This document shows positions 52,497 through 60,974 of a stretch of DNA of 64,000 nt, in pieces. The stretch lies in contig NZ_BONK01000017.1 in NCBI RefSeq assembly GCF_016862675.1, positions 61,768 through 125,767 of the forward strand, given 5' to 3'. Origin of the DNA: Cellulomonas chitinilytica (GTDB lineage: Bacteria; Actinomycetota; Actinomycetes; Actinomycetales; Cellulomonadaceae). The notes beneath the pieces are model-generated. The model searched no databases. It worked only from the letters and a program-made list of their open reading frames with translations, and had not been told where the DNA came from. Position numbers and translations under genes: made by a program. Position 1 is the stretch's first letter, and every line of letters begins with the position of its first letter.

Positions 52497-55091
52497 ATGG
52501 CTGAGCTCCTGTACCGCCTGGGCCGCACCGCCGCCCGCCACGCCCGCGCCGTCGTCGCCGCGTGGTTCGCCGTGCTCGTGGCCGTCGGCGTCGCGTTCGC
52601 CGTCGCCGGCGGCACCCTCGCCAGCAGCTTCTCGATCCCGGACACCCCGACGGCCGAGGTCACCGAGAAGCTCGCGTCCGAGCTGCCCGAGGCGGCCGGC
52701 GGGAGCGGCACCATCGTCTTCTCCACGCAGGACGGCTCCGCGTTCACCGTGCAGCAGCAGGCCGCGATCTCCGCGCAGGTGGCCGCCGCGTCCGACGTCG
52801 AGGGCGTCGAGCAGGTCGTCGACCCGTTCGCCACGCAGACGCAGCTCGACGCCCAGCGCCAGCAGGTCGAGGACGGCCAGGCGCAGGTCGAGCAGGCCCG
52901 CACGCAGCTCGAGGACGGCCAGGCCCAGCTCGACGCGGGCAAGGCGCAGCTCGACGCCGGCCAGGCGCAGCTCGACGCCGGTCAGGACCAGCTCGACGCC
53001 GCACGCGCCCAGGCCGAGGCGGCCGGGGCCGCGGCGCAGGCCGGTCCGCAGCTCGACGCGCAGCAGGCCGCGATCGACGCCCAGCAGGCCCAGCTCGACG
53101 CGCAGCGTGCCGCCGTCGAGGCGCAGCAGGCCACGATCGACGCCGGCACGGCCGAGCTCGAGGCGAAGGAGCCGCAGCTCGAGGCCGGTGCCGCCCTGCT
53201 CGACATGGCCTCCGACATCCGTCTGGTCTCCGCGGACGACAACGCCGCCGTCGCACCGGTGACGTTCACGGTCGCGCAGATGGACCTCTCGCAGGAGACG
53301 AAGGACGACCTCATGGCCGCCTTCACCGCCGAGCCGATCGACGGCGTCGACGTCGACTTCTCCACCGAGATCGCGGGCGGCGTGCCCGAGCTGCTCGGCG
53401 TCGGCGAGGTCCTCGGCGTCGTCGTCGCCGGCGTCGTGCTCGTCGTCATGCTCGGCACGTTCGTCGCCGCCGGGCTGCCGATCCTCACCGCGCTGATCGG
53501 CGTGGGCATCGGTGCGCTCGGTGCGATGTCGCTGTCGGGCGTCATCGAGATGGTGTCCGTCACGCCGATGCTCGGCCTCATGCTCGGCCTGGCCGTCGGC
53601 ATCGACTACTCGCTGTTCATCATCAACCGGCACCGACGTCAGCTGAAGCAGGGCTACGACGTGCACGAGTCCATCGGGCTCGCGAACGGCACCTCCGGCA
53701 ACGCCGTCGTGTTCGCGGGCGCCACGGTGCTCATCGCGCTCGTCGCGCTCAACATCACCGGCATCCCGTTCCTCGGCCTGATGGGCAGCGTCGGGGCGTT
53801 CTGCGTGCTCGTCGCCGTGCTCATCGCGGTGACGATGACCCCGGCGCTGCTGTCCCTGATCGGGATGCGCGTGCTGAACCGCCGCGAGCGGGCCGCCCTG
53901 GCGACGAGCACCGGCGACGACGGTGCCGTGCCGGCGGCGGCCCCCGCCAAGCCGCTGCGCCCCATGTCGACGCCCGGTGCCGTCCTGCGCGCGCTCGGGT
54001 GCATCGGCGTGCTCGTCGTCGTCGCGCTGCCCGCCCTGGAGCTGCGCCTCGGCCTGCCCGACGGCGCCACCGAGCCGCACGAGTCGACCCAGTACCACGC
54101 GTACACGACCATCGCGGAGCGGTTCGGGGAGGGGCAGAACGGCACGCTGCTCGTCGTCGCCGACCTGCCGAAGGCCCCTGCCGAGGGCGAGGAGACGGCC
54201 ACGCAGGCCGCCATCGCGAAGCAGATCTTCGAGCAGGACGACGTGGTCGCCGTCGCCCCCATCGGCACGTCGCAGGACGGCACGACCATCGCGTTCCAGG
54301 TCATCCCGGCCGAAGGCCCGACGAGCGAGTCCACCGAGGACCTGGTCACCACGCTGCGCGACCTCACGCTCGACGACGGCGTGACGATCGGCGTGGCCGG
54401 CCAGGCCAGCGGCAACATCGACGTCTCCGCCACGCTCGCCGACGCGCTGCCGACCTACCTGGCCGTCGTCGTCGGGCTGTCCCTGATCATCCTGGTGCTC
54501 GTGTTCCGGTCCATCTTCGTGCCGGTCGTGGCGACGCTCGGGTTCATCCTGTCGTTCTTCGCCGCGCTCGGCGGGGTCGTCGCGATCTACCAGTGGGGCT
54601 GGCTCTCGGGCGTCTTCGGCGTCGAGACCCCCGGCCCGGTGCTGAACTTCCTGCCGACGATCCTGGTCGGCATCCTGTTCGGCCTCGCGATGGACTACCA
54701 GCTGTTCCTCGGGTCCGGCATGCGCGAGGCGTACGCGCACGGCGCACCCGCCCGGATCGCCGTCGTCCAGGGCCTGCGGGCCGGGCGGCCGGTCGTCACC
54801 GCCGCCGCGATCATCATGATCTCGGTGTTCGGCGGGTTCGTGTTCTCGCACGCGGCGATGATCCGGCCCATCGGGTTCGCGCTCGCGTTCGGCGTGCTCG
54901 TCGACGCGTTCGTGGTCCGCATGGTCCTCATCCCGGCGCTCATGCACCTCGTCGGGGACAAGGCCTGGTGGCTGCCGCGGTGGCTCGACAAGGTCCTGCC
55001 GGACGTCGACGTGGAGGGCGCGGCCCTCGAGCGCCGCCACCCGCACGAGCACGAGCTGGCGCTCGAGGTCGAGCCCACGCCCACGGCCTGA
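52497..55091 (+). CDS. MMPL-family (RND) transporter with coiled-coil insert
   Basis: An 864-residue protein from ATG 52497 with about twelve membrane helices in two halves. The paired RND motifs are GLAVGIDYSLFIINRHRR and FGLAMDYQLFLGSGMREA. The first extracellular loop (about 100-245) is a long helical coil of QLDAGQAQLDAG-type repeats, as in MmpL/YhgE-like exporters. It exports lipids or drugs using the proton gradient. The TetR gene and operator lie directly upstream. Confidence 0.92.
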   Translation: MAELLYRLGRTAARHARAVVAAWFAVLVAVGVAFAVAGGTLASSFSIPDTPTAEVTEKLASELPEAAGGSGTIVFSTQDGSAFTVQQQAAISAQVAAASDVEGVEQVVDPFATQTQLDAQRQQVEDGQAQVEQARTQLEDGQAQLDAGKAQLDAGQAQLDAGQDQLDAARAQAEAAGAAAQAGPQLDAQQAAIDAQQAQLDAQRAAVEAQQATIDAGTAELEAKEPQLEAGAALLDMASDIRLVSADDNAAVAPVTFTVAQMDLSQETKDDLMAAFTAEPIDGVDVDFSTEIAGGVPELLGVGEVLGVVVAGVVLVVMLGTFVAAGLPILTALIGVGIGALGAMSLSGVIEMVSVTPMLGLMLGLAVGIDYSLFIINRHRRQLKQGYDVHESIGLANGTSGNAVVFAGATVLIALVALNITGIPFLGLMGSVGAFCVLVAVLIAVTMTPALLSLIGMRVLNRRERAALATSTGDDGAVPAAAPAKPLRPMSTPGAVLRALGCIGVLVVVALPALELRLGLPDGATEPHESTQYHAYTTIAERFGEGQNGTLLVVADLPKAPAEGEETATQAAIAKQIFEQDDVVAVAPIGTSQDGTTIAFQVIPAEGPTSESTEDLVTTLRDLTLDDGVTIGVAGQASGNIDVSATLADALPTYLAVVVGLSLIILVLVFRSIFVPVVATLGFILSFFAALGGVVAIYQWGWLSGVFGVETPGPVLNFLPTILVGILFGLAMDYQLFLGSGMREAYAHGAPARIAVVQGLRAGRPVVTAAAIIMISVFGGFVFSHAAMIRPIGFALAFGVLVDAFVVRMVLIPALMHLVGDKAWWLPRWLDKVLPDVDVEGAALERRHPHEHELALEVEPTPTA

Positions 55092-55109
55092 CGGCGCCCG
55101 GACCGCCGC

Positions 55110-55463
55110 TCACGGCAGCCGGGTGACGTCCTCGCGGGCCCACGACGCGCGCTCCGCGGCGGAGCGTCGCGCGGCCGCAGAGCGTCGCTCGACCTCCTCG
55201 GCGCGACGGCGGCGGCGACGGGTCGCGAGCTGGTTGACGGTCAGGCCCGACCCGACGGTGAGGACGAGGAACGTCCCCGACCGCGCCGACTCGGCCAGCC
55301 CCGCACCGGTGGCGTACCGCACGACGACGAGCATCGCCCCGGCGACGACCACTCCCGCCGCGACCAGCCAGGCCGCACGTCGGGAGAGCACCGACGGACG
55401 CCAGGACGCCGCCCACCGGCTGCCGTGCCGTCCCGTCGTCGGGCCGGCCGTGCCGCCGCTCAC
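55110..55463 (-). CDS. Small membrane protein coupled to the MBL-fold gene
   Basis: A 117-residue protein. GTG 55463 overlaps the preceding stop (GTGA), so it is translationally coupled. Two helices (AAWLVAAGVVVAGAMLVVV; SGTFLVLTVGSGLTVNQLA) are followed by a very basic Arg/Glu helix (RRRRRRAEEVERRSAA), probably cytoplasmic. No family is recognised. Confidence 0.7.
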   Translation of the reverse strand: MSGGTAGPTTGRHGSRWAASWRPSVLSRRAAWLVAAGVVVAGAMLVVVRYATGAGLAESARSGTFLVLTVGSGLTVNQLATRRRRRRAEEVERRSAAARRSAAERASWAREDVTRLP

Positions 55464-56275
55464 GTGAGGTCGTCGAAGTCGCCGCGGACCCACGCCGCGT
55501 GCCGCTCGGCGGACCGCTGCACGACGCCGAGCGCATCGACCGGGACGACGCCGTCGAAGTTGTTGTAGAGCCGGTCGAACGGCCTGCGCGACACGTCCTC
55601 GGCGAGCCGCAGGGCGACCGCACCGGACAGCGGGAGCCGGTTCGGGTAGCTGCGCATGAAGCTCACCGACGTCCGGTCCGGGTTCGCCATGATCGTGTCG
55701 CCCGCGAGCAGCACACCCCGGCCGTCCGCACCGGCGGCCCAGTGGACGACCGCGCTGCCCGGGAAGTGGCCGCCCGGCTGCGACAGGACGACGCCCGGCA
55801 GCACCTCCCGCTCACCGGTCCACGTCTCGACCACCGGGTCCGGCCGTTGCACCCAGCGGGCGTCCGCCTCGGCGACCAGCACGGGGACGCCGCCGAGCGC
55901 GCGGCTCCACTCGACCTGGACGCCGTACATGTGCGGGTGGCTCGCGACGACCGCGACGACGTCCCCGATCTCGCGGACCGCCTCGACGGCGATGTCGTCG
56001 AGGTAGCCGATCGGGTCCCACAGCAGCACCCCGTCGGGTGTGCGGAGCAGCTTGGTCTGCTGCGCGATGCCGACGCCCGGGCTCGCCGTGAGCCCGAACA
56101 GGTCCGGCTCCAGCTCGACGACCTCGACCCCGTGCCCCTCGGCCTGCAGCTCGTGGAGCGTCGTCCAGCGCGTGCCGTCCGCGGGCACCCACTGCCGCTC
56201 GTCGGCGCAGATCGGGCACACCTCGGGCCGTCCGGCGTTCTCCACGGCGCACGTGCGACAGATCCACCAGGCCAT
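55460..56275 (-). CDS. MBL-fold metallo-hydrolase with N-terminal zinc ribbon
   Basis: A 271-residue protein. Cys6, Cys9, Cys20 and Cys23 (CRTC and CPIC) form a rubredoxin-like zinc ribbon. A metallo-beta-lactamase fold follows, with SHPHMYG, GGHFPGSAVVHW and LLAGDTIM. The canonical HxHxDH motif is only partly present (HPH), so the metal site may be altered. It is likely a hydrolase of unknown substrate. ATG 56275 is preferred to the in-frame ATG at 56287. Confidence 0.85.
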   Translation of the reverse strand: MAWWICRTCAVENAGRPEVCPICADERQWVPADGTRWTTLHELQAEGHGVEVVELEPDLFGLTASPGVGIAQQTKLLRTPDGVLLWDPIGYLDDIAVEAVREIGDVVAVVASHPHMYGVQVEWSRALGGVPVLVAEADARWVQRPDPVVETWTGEREVLPGVVLSQPGGHFPGSAVVHWAAGADGRGVLLAGDTIMANPDRTSVSFMRSYPNRLPLSGAVALRLAEDVSRRPFDRLYNNFDGVVPVDALGVVQRSAERHAAWVRGDFDDLT

Positions 56276-56397
56276 GCCGCCGAGCATGGCACGGGTCCGG
56301 AATTCACACACCGGTCTCACGAACCGGCTCCGCGGCCTGGTGGCCCTGTGGTTCTCTCGTCGAGCAAGGGTGGAACGCAGGTGGGGAGCCCCTTCTG

Positions 56398-56457
56398 ATG
56401 AGCGCCGCATATCCCGATCGGCGATTCCAGCTCTGGGAGTACCGGGTGAGCCACGGT
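56398..56457 (+). pseudogene. Gene-start remnant (MSAAYPDRRFQLWEYRVSHG)
   Basis: ATG 56398 has GGGGAG upstream and encodes MSAAYPDRRFQLWEYRVSHG. This resembles the conserved N-terminus of a widespread actinobacterial hypothetical family with a (D/E)Y-VSH pattern. The family reading stops abruptly where the VapC-like fragment begins; the frame itself ends at a TGA at 56500-56502. It appears to be the left side of a deletion junction. Confidence 0.5.
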
Positions 56458-56758
56458 GGCCTGCGCCGAGCTGCACCTCGGTGTGCTGGTCGCACCGGAT
56501 GACGGGGCGCGCGCGGTGCGTCTGCGTCGCCTGGCAGCGGTCGAACGACGGTTCCGCGCGCTCCCGGTGGACGCGAACGTCGCCGCGAGCTACGGAGCTC
56601 TCGCCGCTGCCGTCGTCGCGGCAGGCAGGCAGCCCCGCGCACGCCAGATGGACCTGCTCGTCGCTGCGACCGCTCACGCCAACGGTGCCGGGCTCCTCAC
56701 GCTCCACCTGGCGGACTTCGGCGGGCTGGAGGATCTCGTCCACGTCCGGCTCCCCTGA
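56456..56758 (+). pseudogene. VapC-family PIN toxin remnant lacking its N-terminus
   Basis: About 100 residues match the C-terminal three-quarters of VapC PIN-domain RNases: AELHLGVLVA, VERRFRALPVDANVAASYG, RQPRARQMDLLVAATAHANG and the closing DFGGLEDLVHVR. The N-terminal strand with the first catalytic aspartate is missing, and an in-frame stop at 56447-56449 precedes it. The toxin cannot be active. No VapB antitoxin is next to it. Confidence 0.75.
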
Positions 56759-56923
56759 GCGGGCCCCGACCTCAGCTCCGGCTCAGGTGCGGGATCGGCC
56801 GGAGGCAGCGCCCAGACGTCGCGCGGAAGCACGAGCTCCAGCAACGGCGGCTTCGGCTCGACGACCATCCCGCCGGCGTGGCCCGGCGAGGCGAACGCGG
56901 GTGGTCCGCCACGCGGCCGAGGC

Positions 56924-57532
56924 TCAGGGTGCCCGGGCGTCGAGCCGTTCGAGCAGGCGCAGCAGCTGCGCGACCTGCGCCGTCCGGGAGTCGGCGACGC
57001 GCTGCGCGAATGCCCCGACCTCGTCGTCACCGCCCTCCTCCAGCCGGGTCCGGGCGAGCTCACCTGCCGTCTGCTGCTGCGCGACCAGGAGCAGGGCGAC
57101 GGCCGTGTCGAGGTCCGCGCCGGGCGGTGCGTCGAGCCCGTCCGTCGGCTCGGCCGTGGTGGCGGTGTGGCCGTGCGCGGGTGCGTCGTCTGCCTCGACC
57201 CCGGTGACCGCGGCGGTGCCCCGCCACGCGCGGAGGGTCGTGAGTTCGTCGGCCTGGGTCGCGCCGATCGCCGCGACGAGCACGGCGAGCTCCGGGTCGG
57301 TGACCCTTCCCGCGACCGAGGCGAGCGAGGACCTGGTCTGCTCGTGCTCCGGCACGAGGGCGTCGACGAAGGCGACGTCCGCCGGTCGCAGGCCGTCGGC
57401 GGGCGGGGCGGGCCACCCGACCGCCGACGCCACGAGTGCGCCGCCGGCGAGCGCGACGGCGAGCACGACGACCAGCACGGCGACCGGGCGCGCCCGGCGG
57501 GTGGCTGCGCGTGCCGGGCCCGCCCGCCTCAG
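56924..57532 (-). CDS. DUF305-family exported protein, possible CTG start
   Basis: Up to 202 residues. CTG 57532 overlaps the LPMO stop as CTGA and would give an Arg-rich n-region before the helix VAVLVVVLAVALAGGALVAS, a good signal anchor. The nearest ordinary start is GTG 57478 inside the helix, with no ribosome site. The exported part has a DUF305 ferritin-like pattern (DVAFVDALVPEHEQTRSSL; IGATQADELTTLRAWRG) and a His-rich loop (PAHGHTATTAEP) that could bind copper. Coupling to a copper-dependent LPMO makes a copper-handling role plausible, but that is inference. Confidence 0.68.
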   Translation of the reverse strand: MRRAGPARAATRRARPVAVLVVVLAVALAGGALVASAVGWPAPPADGLRPADVAFVDALVPEHEQTRSSLASVAGRVTDPELAVLVAAIGATQADELTTLRAWRGTAAVTGVEADDAPAHGHTATTAEPTDGLDAPPGADLDTAVALLLVAQQQTAGELARTRLEEGGDDEVGAFAQRVADSRTAQVAQLLRLLERLDARAP

Positions 57533-58266
57533 AGCCGGGCCCACAGGGCGGGCACGTAGGGCGGTTCCCACCCGGGCAGCGACGTATGCGCCTGGCGGCA
57601 GCGGTACGTGACGCCGCCGTACGTCACGGTGCTGCCGACCGCGTACGCCACGTTCGCGGCCCAGGTCGTGTCCCCGGGCGTGGTCGGCGTCGGACTGACG
57701 GTGGGTGTCGGCGTCGGCGTCGCCGTCGCCGTGGGGGTGGGGGTCGGGGTCGACCCGCCGCCGACCTGGAGGTCGATGCACGAGTAGAACGCGTTGACCG
57801 TGTCGGAGATGTTCCAGACCGCGAGAACCTTCTGCCGCCCCGGGAACCGGCTGAGGTCCACGGTGTGCGTCACCGTCTGCCCGGGCTGCTTGCCCCCGCC
57901 GTCGAACGACGCGACGCGGGTGCTGCCGATCCAGTACTCGAAGCTCGCGGTCGCGTGCCGGGCGGTGAACACCCAGTTGAAGGTCACCGACGTGCCGACG
58001 GACGTGGCCGGCCAGCCCTTGCTCTCGTCGTCGAGGACCGCGAACCGGGCGTTGCCGCCGCTGCAGCTGGTGAGCCCCTTCGGTCCTTCGACGCTCTGGG
58101 GCTCGTAGACGATGTCGCCGCACCCGGCGACCACACCGCTCGCGCAGAGCGCCTGGCGACTGGGCGGGGCGGAGACGTACCCGTGCGCGGACGCGGGCGC
58201 CGCGACGAACAGGGAGGCCAGGACGGCCGCGACCGTAGCCAGCGCGAGCATGACCCGACGACGCAT
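57529..58266 (-). CDS. AA10 lytic polysaccharide monooxygenase with chitin-binding CBM5/12 tail
   Basis: A 245-residue secreted protein from ATG 58266, with AAGGAGAG upstream. The signal peptide ends at ASA, exposing His28 (HGYVSAPPSRQAL) as the N-terminal copper ligand. His104 in FTARHATASFEY completes the histidine brace. A Thr/Pro linker (about 176-200) leads to a CBM5/12-type module (ANVAYAVGSTVTYGGVTYRC). It oxidatively cleaves crystalline chitin, judging by the AA10 family and the CBM. Its stop overlaps the DUF305 start. Confidence 0.93.
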   Translation of the reverse strand: MRRRVMLALATVAAVLASLFVAAPASAHGYVSAPPSRQALCASGVVAGCGDIVYEPQSVEGPKGLTSCSGGNARFAVLDDESKGWPATSVGTSVTFNWVFTARHATASFEYWIGSTRVASFDGGGKQPGQTVTHTVDLSRFPGRQKVLAVWNISDTVNAFYSCIDLQVGGGSTPTPTPTATATPTPTPTVSPTPTTPGDTTWAANVAYAVGSTVTYGGVTYRCRQAHTSLPGWEPPYVPALWARL

Positions 58267-58347
58267 CGCACTCTCCTTCGAGTCGGGGACCGGGGTCCTC
58301 CCAGCCCTGGGGATGTCGAGGGTGAAGTCCGTGGTGACGACCACTGT

Positions 58348-58359
58348 ACGAACGTTCGT
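58348..58359. promoter_or_regulatory. Palindrome in the LPMO promoter
   Basis: ACGAACGTTCGT is a perfect 12-bp palindrome. On the minus strand TACAGT (plus-strand 58343-58348) follows it as a plausible -10 for the LPMO gene. A bound regulator would sit in the spacer. Confidence 0.5.
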
Positions 58360-58455
58360 GACGAATGTGTCGGGGCTTGTGACAGAGAACGATGTCGAGT
58401 TTCCGGCCCTCGTGGACCGTGGCGTCCGGGCAGGTCAGGTCCCGAGCACGGCGAA

Positions 58456-58484
58456 GGCCGGGTGCACGTGCCCAGCACCCGGCC
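58456..58484 (-). terminator. Hairpin terminator after glpK
   Basis: GGCCGGGTGC and GCACCCGGCC form a perfect 10-bp stem with a 9-nt loop, 65 bases beyond the glpK stop. There is no strong U-run, as is usual at this GC content. Confidence 0.65.
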
Positions 58485-58548
58485 CTCGTCGTGCGCCGGT
58501 GCGCAGCGTCCCCTCGACGCGCGCTCCGGCCCTCGTCGTGAGCGGCCC

Positions 58549-60072
58549 CTAGCTCACGTCGTCGTCCACCCAGTCGAAGGTCTTCGTGACGGCCTTCTTC
58601 CAGAGGCGGTACTGCCGGTCCCGTTCGCCGCTCTCCAGGGCCGGCGACCACCGCTTGTCCTCGGCCCAGTTGTCGATGACGTCCTGCTCGCCGGACCAGT
58701 ACCCGACGGCGATGCCCGCGGCGTACGCCGCGCCGAGGGCGGTCGTCTCGGCGACCTTCGGGCGGATCACGGGGACGCCGAGGATGTCGGCCTGGAACTG
58801 CATGAGCGTCTCGTCCTGGACCATTCCGCCGTCGACCTTGAGCTCCGTGAGGTCCACCCCGGAGTCGGCGTTCATGGCGTCGAGCACCTCGCGGGTCTGG
58901 AAGGCGGTGGCCTCCAGGGCGGCCCGTGCGATGTGGCCCTTGTTGACGTACCGGGTGAGCCCGACGAGCGCACCGCGTGCGTCGGACCGCCAGTACGGCG
59001 CGAACAGGCCCGAGAACGCGGGCACGAAGTACGCGCCGCCGTTGTCCTCGACGGTCTTGGCGAGCTCCTCGATCTCGGGGGCGGAGCTGATGATCCCGAG
59101 GTTGTCGCGCAGCCACTGCACCAGCGAGCCGGTGACCGCGATGGACCCTTCGAGCGCGTAGACGGCGGGGGCGTCGCCGATCTTGTAGCAGAGCGTGGTG
59201 AGCAGCCCGTTCTTCGACGGGATCGGTGACGTGCCGGTGTTGAGCAGCATGAAGTTGCCCGTGCCGTACGTGTTCTTCGCGTGGCCGACCTCGAAGCACG
59301 CCTGCCCGAACGTCGCGGCCTGCTGGTCGCCGAGGATGCCCGAGATGGGCACGCCCGGCAGCAGCCCGCCCTCACGGCCGGAGCCGTACACCTCGGACGA
59401 CGAGCGGATCTCCGGGAGCATCGACACGGGGATGCCCATGTCGCCGGCGATCTCCTCGTTCCACGACAGGGTGTCGAGGTTCATGAGCATCGTGCGGGAC
59501 GCGTTGGTGACGTCGGTGACGTGCACGCCGCCGTCCACGCCGCCGGTCATGTTCCACAGCACCCACGCGTCGGTGTTGCCGAACGCGAGGTCGCCGCTCT
59601 CGGCCTTCGCGCGGGCACCGTCGACGTTGTCGAGGATCCACTTGACCTTGGGGCCGGAGAAGTACGTCGCGAGCGGGAGGCCCACCCGGTCCTTGTACCG
59701 TTCGGCCCCGCCGCCGAGCGCCCCGAGCTCCTCGGCGATCTTGGCGGTGCGGGTGTCCTGCCAGACGATCGCGTTGTAGACGGGCTTGCCGGTGGTGCGG
59801 TCCCACACGACGGCCGTCTCACGCTGGTTCGTGATGCCGACGGCCGCGATGTCCCGGTGCGTGAGGTTGGCCCGGGTCAGCGCGAGGCCGACGACCTCGC
59901 GCACGTTCGTCCAGATCTCCTCCGGGTCGTGCTCGACCCACCCGGCCCTGGGGAAGATCTGCTCGTGCTCCTTCTGGCCGGTGGCCACGATCTGTCCGCC
60001 GTGGTCGAAGACGATCGCGCGGGAGCTGGTCGTCCCCTGGTCGATGGCGAGGACGTACTTGGTGTCGGGCAT
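58549..60072 (-). CDS. glpK: Glycerol kinase
   Basis: A 507-residue FGGY-family kinase phosphorylating glycerol to glycerol 3-phosphate. The ATPase-fold phosphate loop is LAIDQGTTSSRAIVFDHGG, with ITNQRETAVVWD, VWQDTRTAKI and the C-terminal LKVDGGMVQDETLMQFQAD. It lies 62 bp after glpF in the glpD-glpF-glpK operon. Confidence 0.96.
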   Translation of the reverse strand: MPDTKYVLAIDQGTTSSRAIVFDHGGQIVATGQKEHEQIFPRAGWVEHDPEEIWTNVREVVGLALTRANLTHRDIAAVGITNQRETAVVWDRTTGKPVYNAIVWQDTRTAKIAEELGALGGGAERYKDRVGLPLATYFSGPKVKWILDNVDGARAKAESGDLAFGNTDAWVLWNMTGGVDGGVHVTDVTNASRTMLMNLDTLSWNEEIAGDMGIPVSMLPEIRSSSEVYGSGREGGLLPGVPISGILGDQQAATFGQACFEVGHAKNTYGTGNFMLLNTGTSPIPSKNGLLTTLCYKIGDAPAVYALEGSIAVTGSLVQWLRDNLGIISSAPEIEELAKTVEDNGGAYFVPAFSGLFAPYWRSDARGALVGLTRYVNKGHIARAALEATAFQTREVLDAMNADSGVDLTELKVDGGMVQDETLMQFQADILGVPVIRPKVAETTALGAAYAAGIAVGYWSGEQDVIDNWAEDKRWSPALESGERDRQYRLWKKAVTKTFDWVDDDVS

Positions 60073-60134
60073 GGTGCGGTCCCATTCCTTCCGGGGGTCT
60101 TCGGGTCAGACCTGGTACGAGGGCGGCGCTCCGG

Positions 60135-60896
60135 TCACGTGTACGCGGCGCCGGCCAGGCCGGCGAGCACGCCGCCGATGACCGGGCCGAGGACCGGGAC
60201 CCAGGAGTACGACCAGTCGCTCGAGCCCTTGCCGCGGATCGGCAGCACGAAGTGCGCGATGCGTGGGCCGAGGTCACGAGCGGGGTTGATGGCGTAGCCG
60301 GTCGGGCCACCGAGGCTGGCGCCGATGCCGACCACGAGGAGCGCGACGGCGAGCGGGCCGAGGCCCGACGGGGTCTTGCCGAACGCGATGACGACGAACA
60401 CGAGGACGAAGGTGCCGATGATCTCGGTGATGAGGTTCCACGTGTAGGAGCGGATGGCGGGGCCGGTGGAGAACACGGCGAGCTTGACGCCCGGGTCGGC
60501 GTCCTCGTCGAAGTGCTTCTTGTACGCCAGGAAGCACAGGACGGCGCCGATGAAGGCCCCGATGAACTCCGCGAGGATGTACCAGAGCGCGTTGCTGACC
60601 GTCGGTTCGATCGTCGCCTCGACGGCGCCTCCCGGGCCGGTGAGGGTCGCGAACGGTGCGTCGGCGGCGAGCAGGCCGAGGGTGACCGCCGGGTTGAGGT
60701 GCGCCCCCGACTTGAACGCGGTGTAGACGCCGGCGAAGACGGCGAGGCCCCATCCGAAGTTGATGAGGAGCCAGCCGCCGTTGAAGCCCTTGTTGACCGG
60801 CAGGATCACGTTCGCCACGACACCGGTACCCAGGAGGACCAGCATCCCGGTGCCGAGGATCTCGGAGACGAACGCGTGGGACAGGATCGTGTCCAC
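60135..60896 (-). CDS. glpF: Glycerol uptake facilitator (aquaglyceroporin)
   Basis: A 253-residue MIP channel with six membrane helices and two NPA half-helices: GAHLNPAVTLG and YAINPARDLGP. The Asp after the second NPAR is the glycerol-selective signature. GTG 60896 has AAGGGG upstream. It feeds glycerol to the kinase encoded next. Confidence 0.95.
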   Translation of the reverse strand: MDTILSHAFVSEILGTGMLVLLGTGVVANVILPVNKGFNGGWLLINFGWGLAVFAGVYTAFKSGAHLNPAVTLGLLAADAPFATLTGPGGAVEATIEPTVSNALWYILAEFIGAFIGAVLCFLAYKKHFDEDADPGVKLAVFSTGPAIRSYTWNLITEIIGTFVLVFVVIAFGKTPSGLGPLAVALLVVGIGASLGGPTGYAINPARDLGPRIAHFVLPIRGKGSSDWSYSWVPVLGPVIGGVLAGLAGAAYT

Positions 60897-60929
60897 GAGC
60901 TACCCCTTCTGTTGACGTCGTTGTCACGT

Positions 60930-60948
60930 GCGCCCCGCGACGGGGCGC
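60930..60948 (-). terminator. Hairpin between glpD and glpF
   Basis: GCGCCCCG and CGGGGCGC form an 8-bp stem with a 3-nt loop in the 78-bp gap after glpD. There is no U-run; it may stabilise or partly attenuate the polycistronic mRNA. Confidence 0.5.
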
Positions 60949-60974
60949 GGGGGGTCTGGGTGGTCCCGGTGCGC

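Noticed and set aside
52850..53190. Repeated GCCGGCCAGGCGCAGCTCGA-like DNA as a mobile repeat
   Set aside because: It encodes the coiled-coil loop of the MMPL protein and is in frame.
56674..56868. Minus-strand fragment MVVEPKPPLLELVLPRDVWALP as a separate gene
   Set aside because: It looks coding-like for about 30 residues but has no ribosome site, runs into shadow sequence antisense to the VapC remnant, and has no family I can name.
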